Below, one piece after another: positions 42,501-52,230 of a DNA stretch of 64,000 bases (positions are counted from its first letter, which is position 1; each line of letters opens with the position of its first letter). The position numbers and the translations under genes were made by a program. The notes beneath the pieces are model-generated. The model searched no databases. It was not told the origin of the DNA and was given only the letters and a program-made list of their open reading frames with translations. The DNA comes from AC-32 sp963704005 (GTDB lineage: Bacteria; Actinomycetota; Thermoleophilia; Gaiellales; Gaiellaceae). The stretch lies in contig CAVPGJ010000004.1 of NCBI GenBank assembly GCA_963704005.1, positions 372,001-436,000 on the forward strand, read 5' to 3'.

Positions 42501-43221
42501 CTAGGGGTGAGCCGCGTGCACCCAGTGCGGCCCGCCCCAGCTGAGGTCGTACGGGTAGTGGTGGATCACGTGCGCCCAGATCGTCCAGGCAATCCAGCGC
42601 GAGGTCCCGTAGAAGAACGCGGCGCGATAGGCCGCCAGCAGCGCGCCCGCGCGGTACCCAGCGGTTGAGCCACGGCCAGAAGGCGTCGGCCCTGTAGATG
42701 ATGTCGTCGAAGTACGCGCTCGTCACCACGCGCCAGCGTAGAAGCCGTAGACGATCCAGACCAGCGTCCCACATGCAGCCGAGCCCGCTGAAGTAGGCGG
42801 CCGCGTCGGTCGTGCGGCCGGTCTGGCCCGCGTAGGCCCAGGCGTCGAGGTGGAAGTGGAACGTCCACGGGAAGAGCAGCATCGTCCCGACCGTGTCGCC
42901 GGTGTCGGTGAGCGCGTGGGCCAACTGGCCGATGATGAAGCTGACCCCCCAGAGCTTGCTCCCGAAGACCTTCCAGATGACCAGGCCGATCGCGATCCCG
43001 TAGATGAGCGAGTGCGTGAAGCCGAAGCCCGGCCAGCCGCGGTGGAACTGGGCCGGGTTGGTCGCCTTCAGGTCCCAGGGGCCGATGTGGACCCCGTAGA
43101 CGAACCACTTGGTCATCATGTCCGGCGCGTACGAGCCGATCAGGAGCGGCACGAACGCGACCTTCAGGTTCAGGTGCTTCTGGAACGCATATGGCTCCAT
43201 GTCATGGGCGGCCCAGCTCAC
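42501..43221 (-). CDS. YdjM-like membrane-bound metal-dependent hydrolase (three frame breaks)
   Basis: About 239 residues restored. The N-terminus (M-S-W-A-A-H-D-M-E-P) and H-x-x-x-D-type positions in G-F-G-F-T-H-S-L-I-Y, L-A-H-A-L-T-D-T-G-D and F-H-L-D-A-W recall the DUF457/YdjM family of membrane metal-dependent hydrolases. The end reads H-H-Y-P-Y-D-L-S-W. Breaks: +1 near 42765, -1 near 42736, +1 near 42653, giving net +1, which fits the length of 721 bases. GTG start overlaps the stop of the next upstream gene. Confidence 0.7.
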
Positions 43222-43424
43222 GAGCCGACCTTCTGACGGGCGAGCATGGGGACCGCCCAGGCGGCGACGATCACGTAGGCGACGGCCACCCAGAACGAGT
43301 AGAGCCAGTCGGTGACGGTCAGGCCGATCGCGACGTAGACCGCGGAGGCGAGGCTGTAGCCGGCGAAGACCCGCAGGTCAGGGCGGCGCGGGGCCCATTC
43401 TCTCAGCGATCGCAGTCGCACGTC
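43218..43424 (-). CDS. Small two-helix membrane protein
   Basis: About 68 residues from GTG 43424 (an ATG at 43454 is also possible). Two hydrophobic helices (V-F-A-G-Y-S-L-A-S-A-V-Y-V-A-I-G-L and F-W-V-A-V-A-Y-V-I-V-A-A-W-A-V) and a short basic tail. It overlaps the hydrolase start by four bases (GTGA) and the zinc-ribbon gene by 22 bases, forming a compact three-gene unit. Function unknown. Confidence 0.55.
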   Translation of the reverse strand, partial: DVRLRSLREWAPRRPDLRVFAGYSLASAVYVAIGLTVTDWLYSFWVAVAYVIVAAWAVPMLARQKVGS

Positions 43425-43564
43425 CGCTCGCCGAGCACGATCAGCCTCCCGCATGAAGCACAGACACGCTCGGCGCGGCGCACGGCTTTCCGGAGGCCCG
43501 GCAGCGCCAGTGCACCTGCGAACGCTGCGGCGAGAAGAACGGAGGCGACATCAGGGTCGAGCAC
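43403..43564 (-). CDS. Small helix plus zinc-ribbon protein (53 aa)
   Basis: From GTG 43564 the frame encodes one hydrophobic helix (A-S-V-L-L-A-A-A-F-A-G-A-L-A-L) and then a compact four-Cys knuckle: C-A-S-C-G ... C-D-C, typical of rubredoxin-like zinc ribbons. The frame remains open further upstream but over sequence serving the divergent lipoprotein promoter. Function unknown. Confidence 0.5.
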   Translation of the reverse strand: MLDPDVASVLLAAAFAGALALPGLRKAVRRAERVCASCGRLIVLGERTCDCDR

Positions 43565-43619
43565 GTGGGAGAGGCTAGCTTCCGAGATCCGAGCGTGCGC
43601 CGCCTCCGTATGAACGGGC

Positions 43620-44162
43620 ATGAGAAGGATACTCAGTCTCGTAGCTCTCGCTCTCGGCGCAGTCGCTCTCAGCGCCTGCGGCTCGAGCTCCGGTCCCGCG
43701 AACAACGGTGGGGGCGCGGCGGCTTCCGGCTCGACGAAGTCCGACACGGTGGCGCAGGCATCGGTCTCCGGCACGGGGACGGTGCTCGTCGACGCGAAGG
43801 GCTTCACCCTTTACAGCCCGGCTCAGGAGAAGGGCGGGAAGATCCTCTGCACGGGTAGCTGCACGAAGGTCTGGGTGCCGCTGACGCTGCCGAAGGGCCA
43901 GGCCACTCCGACGGCCGCCTCCGGCCTCAGCTCGAAGCTCGGCACAGTCGTGCGCCCGGACGGGCGGACTCAGGTGACGTTCAAGGGTCTGCCGCTGTAC
44001 ACGTTCGCGCTCGACCAGTCGCCGAAGCGCGCGAGCGGGAACGGCGCTTCGGACAGCTTCGGGGGCGAGAGCTTCAACTGGCACGTTGCAGCGCTCGGGA
44101 AGGCGTCCTCCGGCGGTTCCGGCGGCTCAAGCGGCTACTACAACTCGGGCGGCGGCTACTGA
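43620..44162 (+). CDS. Lipoprotein with COG4315-type secreted repeats
   Basis: 180 residues. Lipobox L-S-A-C-G at residues 17-21. Two copies of the repeat are visible: G-F-T-L-Y-S-P-A ... C-T-G-S-C-T-K-V-W-V-P-L and G-L-P-L-Y-T-F-A-L-D ... F-N-W-H-V-A. Such Lipoprotein_15 (PF03640) proteins are widespread but uncharacterised. The tail is Gly/Ser/Tyr-rich. TATGAA five bases before the ATG suggests a leaderless transcript. Confidence 0.8.
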   Translation: MRRILSLVALALGAVALSACGSSSGPANNGGGAAASGSTKSDTVAQASVSGTGTVLVDAKGFTLYSPAQEKGGKILCTGSCTKVWVPLTLPKGQATPTAASGLSSKLGTVVRPDGRTQVTFKGLPLYTFALDQSPKRASGNGASDSFGGESFNWHVAALGKASSGGSGGSSGYYNSGGGY

Positions 44163-44198
44163 CGCTCCCTCCGCTCGGGCTGCCGCTAGGCTCATGGC

Positions 44199-44962
44199 GT
44201 GTGCTTCGAGCTCGACTCGTCACCGCCGATCCCGGCGATCTCGGGCGCGGCGGTCTCGCACCGGGAGCTCGAGCTAGAGGCTGCCGACGGCAACCGGCTC
44301 GCCGCCTTCGCCGCGCTGCCGGACGAGCCGAAGCCGGCGGGCGTCGTGATCCTGCCCGACGTGCGCGGGCTCTACCGCTTCTACGAGGAGCTTGCCCTCC
44401 GCCTCGCCGAGCGCGGCTACACCGCGATCGCGATCGACTACTTCGGCCGGACGGCGGGGGCCGCGAAGCGCAGCGACGACTTCGAGTACAGGGAGCACGT
44501 CGACCAGACGGAGCCGGAGACGATCCAGGCCGACGTCCACGCGGCGGTCGAATGGCTGCGCGCGCAGGGCGTCCGCGACGTCTTCACGCTCGGCTTCTGC
44601 TTCGGCGGCCACCACTCGTGGCTCGCCGCCGCGAGCGGGCACGGGCTGGCGGGCGCGATCGGCTTCTACGGCGTGCCGGGCGAGCGCGACGGCCGTCCCG
44701 GCCCGATCCAGCGCGCCGGCGGAGATCGAGGCGCCGGTGCTCGCGCTCCAGGGCGGCGCCGACGCAGAACATCACCGCCGAGCACAACGCCGCCTTCGAG
44801 CAGGCGCTCCAGGAGGCCGGCGTCGAGCACGAGGTCGTGACCTTCGAAGGAGCGCCGCACAGCTTCTTCGATCGCAAGCAGGAGGAGCACGTCGAGGCCT
44901 CGGAGGACGCCTGGCGCAGGGTGCTGGCGTTTCTGGACAGGTACTCAGCGCCGCACGAGTAG
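44199..44962 (+). CDS. Dienelactone hydrolase family protein (two +1 frame breaks)
   Basis: About 253 residues after removing one base near 44715 and one near 44764. Alpha/beta hydrolase with the DLH pattern: nucleophile Cys in G-F-C-F-G-G-H, acid Asp expected near G-G-A-D, and His in A-P-H-S-F-F-D. The start M-C-F-E-L-D-S-S-P-P-I-P is characteristic of actinobacterial members. The real substrate is unknown; carboxymethylenebutenolidase activity is the family prototype. TAGGCT (44187-44192) is six bases before the GTG, so probably leaderless. Confidence 0.82.
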
Positions 44963-45020
44963 TTTCGGATCCAGAATCAGACGATTCCACGCTACTTTCG
45001 GCGAGGGTCAGGCACATATC

Positions 45021-45049
45021 TTCGACTTCGGATCCCAAATGTGTAAGAT
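45021..45049 (+). promoter_or_regulatory. Leaderless promoter of the small protein/aceBA operon with repeated operator
   Basis: TTCGAC (45021-45026), 17 bases, TAAGAT (45044-45049), six bases to ATG 45056. The 9-mer TTCGGATCC occurs at 45027-45035 inside the spacer and again at 44964-44972, as would suit a looping or cooperative repressor. The GntR gene of the same operon is a candidate. Confidence 0.5.
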
Positions 45050-45055
45050 GGGGGC

Positions 45056-45251
45056 ATGACGCGCTTGTTTTCGAGACTGCGTGGCCGCGCGAGGGACCGC
45101 TCGAAGGAACGGCAACGGCAACGGCAACGGCGTCGCGCACCTGGCGAGCGCGCCGCGAGCAGCTGCCCGAGCCCGCTACGTCGTCACCGCTGCTGAGTCG
45201 GCGCCGTGCACGTGCCCCGACTTCTGCGAGCGCGACCACGAGAACGAGTAG
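45056..45251 (+). CDS. Small Cys-rich protein ahead of aceB (one +1 frame break)
   Basis: The first 33 codons read a basic segment (M-T-R-L-F-S-R-L-R-G-R, then R-S-K-E-R-Q-R-Q-R-Q). Removing one base near 45152 brings in A-R-Y-V-V-T-A-A-E-S and the end C-T-C-P-D-F-C-E-R-D-H-E-N-E, total 64 residues. The C-x-C-P-x-x-C-x-x-D-H cluster looks like a metal site and reminds me of small conserved actinobacterial proteins. The ATG is six bases from TAAGAT, so the mRNA starts with it. It stops five bases before aceB. Confidence 0.5.
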
Positions 45252-45255
45252 CTCG

Positions 45256-46831
<1,576 letters not shown>

Positions 46832-46842
<11 letters not shown>

Positions 46843-48085
46843 CGGCAACGCCAACGGACGCTGGACGGGGATCGAGCGGCCATACACGCCCGAGGACGTC
46901 ACGCGACTGCGCGGGACCGTTCACGTCGAGCACACCCTCGCCCGGCTCGGCGCGGAGCGCCTGTGGGAGCTCCTTCAGACCGAGGAGTACGTCCCGACGC
47001 TCGGCGCGCTCACCGGCGGCCAGGCCGTCCAGATGGTCAAGGCCGGCCTGAAGGCGATCTATCTCAGCGGCTGGCAGGTCGCCGCCGACGCCAATCTCGC
47101 CGGCCACACCTACCCCGACCAGAGCCTCTACCCGTCGAACAGCGGTCCTGCTCTCGTCCGGCGCCTGAACAACGCGCTGCTGCGGGCGGATCAGATCCAT
47201 GCCGCCGAGGGCGATACCGACACCTACTGGCCGGCGCCGATCGTCGCCGACGCCGAGGCCGGCTTCGGCGGGCCGCTGAACGCGTTCGAGGTGATGAAGG
47301 CGTTCATCGAGGCCGGCGCGGCGGGTGTGCACTTCGAGGACCAGCTCTCGTCGGAGAAGAAGTGCGGTCACCTCGGCGGGAAGGTGCTGGTGCCGACGGA
47401 GCAGTTCCTGCGGACGCTCGCTGCGGCGAGGCTCGCCGCCGACGTCTGCGGCGTCCCGACCGTTCTTGTCGCTCGCACCGACGCCCTCAGCGCGGCGCTG
47501 CTGACGAGCGACGCCGATCCCGCCGACGAGCCGTTCCTGACGGGCGAGCGCACGCCCGAAGGCTTCTTCCGGGTTCGCGAAGGGCTCGACGCGGCGATCG
47601 CGCGTGGCCGTGCCGCCGCTCCTCTGGCCGACCTGGTCTGGTTCGAGACGTCCACGCCCGACCTCGGCGAGGCCCGCGAGTTTGCCCAGGCCGTCCACGA
47701 GGAGTTCCCGGGCAAGCTGCTCGCGTACAACTGCTCGCCGTCGTTCAACTGGCGCTCGCACCTCGACGAGGACGCGATCGCCGGCTTCCAGCAGGACCTG
47801 GCGGAGCTCGGCTACCGCTTCCAGTTCGTCACGCTCGCCGGCTTCCACTCGCTCAACTCGGCCATGTTCGAGCTCGCCCGGGGATACGCGCGGGAGGGGA
47901 TGAGCGCGTACGTCCGGCTCCAGGAGACCGAGTTCGGGCTCGAGGAGGACGGCTACACCGCGACGAGGCACCAGCGTGAGGCGGGAGCGGGCTACTTCGA
48001 CGCCGTCGCGCAGGCGGTCAGCGGCGGCCGGAGCTCGACTCTCGCACTCGAGGGCTCGACGGAGGCTGCGCAATTTCGGACGTGA
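46832..48085 (+). CDS. aceA: Isocitrate lyase
   Basis: 417 residues. Splits isocitrate into succinate and glyoxylate. Signatures: the catalytic loop K-K-C-G-H-L-G-G-K, the substrate site S-G-W-Q-V-A-A-D, and Y-N-C-S-P-S-F-N-W. ATG lies inside the aceB 3' end. The N-terminus N-G-N-A-N-G-R is Asn/Gly-rich. The stop TGA overlaps the GTG of the GntR gene. Confidence 0.96.
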
Positions 48086-48816
48086 TCACAGCGGCGGAGC
48101 CCGGCGGCACCAAGGCGGACGAGATCGCGCTGGCTCTCGAGGACGCGATCATCTCGGGCGAGTTCCCCCCGGGGAGCGTCTTGCGGCAGGAACAGCTCTC
48201 CGCCCGGTTCGAGGTCAGTCGCACTCCGGTGCGCGAGGCTCTGCGCCGGCTGGCGTCGACCGGGCTCGTCTCGTTCGTCCCGAACCGCGGCGTTCGGGTG
48301 CGGACGATCTCCCGCGAGGAGCTCCGGCAGGCCTTCCTGGTGCGCGCCGAGCTCGAGGCGCTCGTCACCATGCTTGCGACGCCACGGATGACCGGGCCCA
48401 GGCTTGCCGCGCTCGCCGCCGCCGAGACACGCTTCGCGGAGCTGACGGACGAGCTGCTCGACCGGCGCCGGAGCGAGAGCGAGAGGACGAGGTTGACGGC
48501 CGAATGGGTTCGTGCGAACTACCGCTTCCATGACGTCATCTACGAGGCCGCCGACGTCCCGCTCGTCGAGGGGATCGCCAAGAGCGCAAGGCGGACCTTC
48601 CTGAGCCGCTGGAGCCCGGGTGGGCCGGAGATCGACGATCTCTACCGCCAGAACGTCGGTCAGCACCACGCGATTCACGCTGCGATCGCCGCCCGCAGCG
48701 CGGACGGCGCGCGCGCGCTCGCCCACGAGCACGTGCTGCATTCCGGCCGGCTGCTCGAGGTGATCCTCGAGCACCGCGGCGGCCAGTCGGCGGAGCTGCG
48801 CGCGGCCGGAGCCTAG
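48082..48816 (+). CDS. GntR family regulator, FCD (FadR-like) subgroup
   Basis: 244 residues. An N-terminal winged HTH (I-I-S-G-E-F-P-P-G-S-V-L-R-Q-E-Q-L-S-A-R-F-E-V-S-R-T-P-V-R) is followed by a helical FCD effector domain containing the usual metal-binding D/H/H pattern (F-H-D-V-I-Y, Q-H-H-A-I-H, H-E-H-V-L-H). Coupled to aceA by a GTGA overlap, it is the obvious local regulator of the glyoxylate operon, sensing an organic acid. Candidate sites are the two TTCGGATCC repeats. Confidence 0.88.
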   Translation: MITAAEPGGTKADEIALALEDAIISGEFPPGSVLRQEQLSARFEVSRTPVREALRRLASTGLVSFVPNRGVRVRTISREELRQAFLVRAELEALVTMLATPRMTGPRLAALAAAETRFAELTDELLDRRRSESERTRLTAEWVRANYRFHDVIYEAADVPLVEGIAKSARRTFLSRWSPGGPEIDDLYRQNVGQHHAIHAAIAARSADGARALAHEHVLHSGRLLEVILEHRGGQSAELRAAGA

Positions 48817-48913
48817 TCGGCAGTAGCCAGAAGCGAACCGCTGTGGGAGAATCGGCGCCCGCCCGGCGCCGGCACGAACTGCCTCGTCCGGCAAAGGCGC
48901 GAGAGTTGCCCGT

Positions 48914-49663
48914 ATGAAGGACCGGCTCGTCGTCATCGGTGGAATCGTCGTGCTGCTGCTTGTGGCGGTAGCCGCGCTCGTCGGCTATGGGGCCGGCCAC
49001 TACTCGAACCGGACGACGACCGTCGGAACCGTCGCCACGACGAGCTCGGCTGCGGTCGACCCGAAGGTGGCCGCCGGCGCCCACGAGTTCGTCCAGTTCG
49101 CCTGCGCGCAGTGCCACGGCCTGAACGGCCAGGGCGGCGTCTCGCCGGACGTGCCCGCGCTGACGACCGCCGGCAAGGCGCTGACCGTCGACCAGCTGAC
49201 GCACATCATCAACCACGGCCTCGGTGAGTCGGCCAACCCGACCAAGCCGTACATGCCGGTCTGGGGCGCGGTCATCTCGGAGCGCCAGGTCTCGGAGCTC
49301 GTTGCCTACATCCGCGCCGGCCTGCCGAGCGTCCCGGCCGCGACGCCGCCGGAGGTGCCGCAGAACCAGGGCGAGGCGGTCGCGGGCGCCGCGCTCTACG
49401 TCCGCGACGGCTGCATCAACTGCCACGGGCCCAACGGTCTCGGCGGCGTGCCGAACCCGCAGTCGCCCGACAAGACGATCCCGCCGCTCTCGGGCGGCGA
49501 CTTCCGCTCGGAGTTCAACACGGACAAGAAGATCGAGGACGTGATCCGTAGCGGCAGCGTGATCGGCCAGGCCCCGATCGTGAGCATGCCGCACTGGGGC
49601 GGGATCCTCTCGCAGAGCGAGCTGAACGCGCTGGTCGCGTACCTGAAGACGCTGAAGGGCTAA
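48914..49663 (+). CDS. Membrane-anchored diheme cytochrome c
   Basis: 249 residues: signal-anchor helix (about 5-27), then two cytochrome c domains with haem motifs C-A-Q-C-H (about 63) and C-I-N-C-H (about 167) and likely Met ligands in K-P-Y-M-P-V-W and V-S-M-P-H-W. A good candidate electron donor to the CtaC CuA site, since that subunit lacks its own haem domain (inference). Its TAA overlaps the hypE stop on the other strand (CTAA). Confidence 0.9.
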   Translation: MKDRLVVIGGIVVLLLVAVAALVGYGAGHYSNRTTTVGTVATTSSAAVDPKVAAGAHEFVQFACAQCHGLNGQGGVSPDVPALTTAGKALTVDQLTHIINHGLGESANPTKPYMPVWGAVISERQVSELVAYIRAGLPSVPAATPPEVPQNQGEAVAGAALYVRDGCINCHGPNGLGGVPNPQSPDKTIPPLSGGDFRSEFNTDKKIEDVIRSGSVIGQAPIVSMPHWGGILSQSELNALVAYLKTLKG

Positions 49664-50678
49664 CAGATCCGCGGAAGCGGGTCGCCGACCAGCATGTCGA
49701 CGATGCGACCGCCGCCGAAAGCGGTGTCGAGCACGACGAGGCCCTCCGGCTCGGACCGGATCTCGCCGATCAGCGCCGCCTCGGCGCCGAGCTCGTGGGC
49801 GCGCAGACGGGCGAGGGCGTCCTCGGCCGCCTCGGGCGCGACCACGGCGACGAGCTTGCCCTCGTTCGCGACGTAGAGGGGGTCGATGCCGAGGATCTCG
49901 CAGGCGCCGACGACGGCCGGGCGCAGCGGGAGGCTCGCCTCGTCCAGCGCAACCGTGAGCCCGGACTCCTGCGCGAGCTCGTTCAGCGCGGTCGCCAGCC
50001 CGCCGCGGGTCGGGTCGCGCAGCCAGCGCACGGCGCCGCCGAGCTCGAGCAGCGACGCCGCCAGCTCGTGGACGGGGGCGGTGTCGCTCTCCAGCTCGAC
50101 CTCGAGCTGCAGCTCGCCGCGGGCGATCATCACGGCCATCCCGTGGTCGCCGAGGGTGCCGGAGACGAGCACGCGGTCGCCCACTCGGACCCGGCTCGCG
50201 CCGAGCTCGACGCCGGTCGGCACCACGCCGATTCCCGCGGTGTTGACGTAGAGGCCGTCCGCCTTCCCGCGCTCGACCACCTTCGTGTCGCCGGTGGCCA
50301 CCGGGACGCCGGCGCGCTCGGCGGCGCGCGCCATCGAGGCGGCAAGCTCCCGGAGTCGCGCGACCTCGAAGCCCTCCTCGATCACGAACCCGGCGGAGAG
50401 CGCGACCGGCCGGGCGCCGACGACCGCGAGGTCGTTCACGGTTCCGTTCACGGCGAGCTCGCCGATGTCGCCACCCGGGAAGACGATCGGCTTGACCACG
50501 TACGAGTCGGTCGTGAACGCGATCCGCGAGCCGTTCAGCTCGATCAGCGCCGAGTCGCCGAGCGGCTCGAGCAGCGGGTTCGAGAGCTCCTCGAGGAAGA
50601 GCTGCTCGACGAGTGCGCGCGTCGCCTTCCCGCCCGCGCCGTGCGCGAGCGTGACGAGCTCGTCCTTGAGCCGAGGCC

Positions 50679-50682
<4 letters not shown>
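49660..50682 (-). CDS. hypE: Hydrogenase maturation protein HypE
   Basis: 340 residues. Starts at a TTG overlapping the hypD stop (TTGA). PurM-like ATP-binding fold with T-L-A-H-G-A-G-G-K and the essential C-terminal P-R-I-C, whose Cys carries the thiocarboxamide/thiocyanate. HypE dehydrates the carbamoyl group donated by HypF to make the cyanide ligands of the NiFe site. Last gene of the hyp operon. Confidence 0.95.
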
Positions 50683-51781
<1,099 letters not shown>

Positions 51782-51785
<4 letters not shown>

Positions 51786-51970
51786 AGCTTCTCCAGCGCG
51801 ATCCCGGCGTGGCAGAGCAGCGTGTCGCCGGGCTCGACGGGCTCGACCAGCTCGATGCCGACGCGCTCGCGGCGCCCGTCGACCTCGACGGTCGCGTTCG
51901 CGCCGTCCACCTCGACCACGCGGGCCGGGACGGCCTCGTCGGAGCAGGTCACGCAGTGCTCGGGGCTCAC
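51782..51970 (-). CDS. Second HypC-like protein
   Basis: 62 residues: begins at GTG, V-S-P-E-H-C-V-T-C-S-D-E-A-V-P-A-R-V, then a beta-rich end with L-L-C-H-A-G-I-A-L. Length and fold pattern (OB-like) match HypC/HupF, but the N-terminal M-C essential for HypC is replaced by an internal C-V-T-C. In some organisms a HypC-related partner of this type accompanies HypC. It is coupled by GTGA overlaps on both sides. Confidence 0.75.
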
Positions 51971-52230
51971 GTCGCGCTCGCTCTGATCTCGCGGACCTCC
52001 TGCTCGTACGCCTCGCCCATCTGCTCGAGCAGGGCGATCGTCTCGCGGGCCTGCTCCTCGTCGATCCGCGAGAGGGCGAAGCCGACGTGCACGAGCACCC
52101 AGTCGTCCACCTCCGCCTCGGGGCAGAGCGCGATGGAGACGTTCCGCCGGACGCCCGAGATCTCGGCCTTCGCGATGCCACCCTCCGTGTCGACCAACTC
52201 GACGATCTGGGCCGGGATGCCTAGGCACAT
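51967..52230 (-). CDS. hypC: Hydrogenase assembly chaperone HypC
   Basis: 87 residues. Begins M-C-L-G-I-P with the essential Cys2 that binds the iron fragment and the large-subunit precursor. V-H-V-G-F-A-L-S-R-I-D-E and the C-terminal helix are typical. It overlaps hypF by ten bases. Confidence 0.95.
   Translation of the reverse strand: MCLGIPAQIVELVDTEGGIAKAEISGVRRNVSIALCPEAEVDDWVLVHVGFALSRIDEEQARETIALLEQMGEAYEQEVREIRASAT

Noticed and set aside
45107..45130. CAACGG hexamer repeat as a satellite or CRISPR-like array
   Set aside because: Only about four units, coding for Arg-Gln in the small protein; no spacers.
44392..45255. Upstream extension of malate synthase
   Set aside because: The extra 288 codons overlap the dienelactone hydrolase and the small Cys-rich gene and are low-complexity; GTG 45256 gives the family's normal length.
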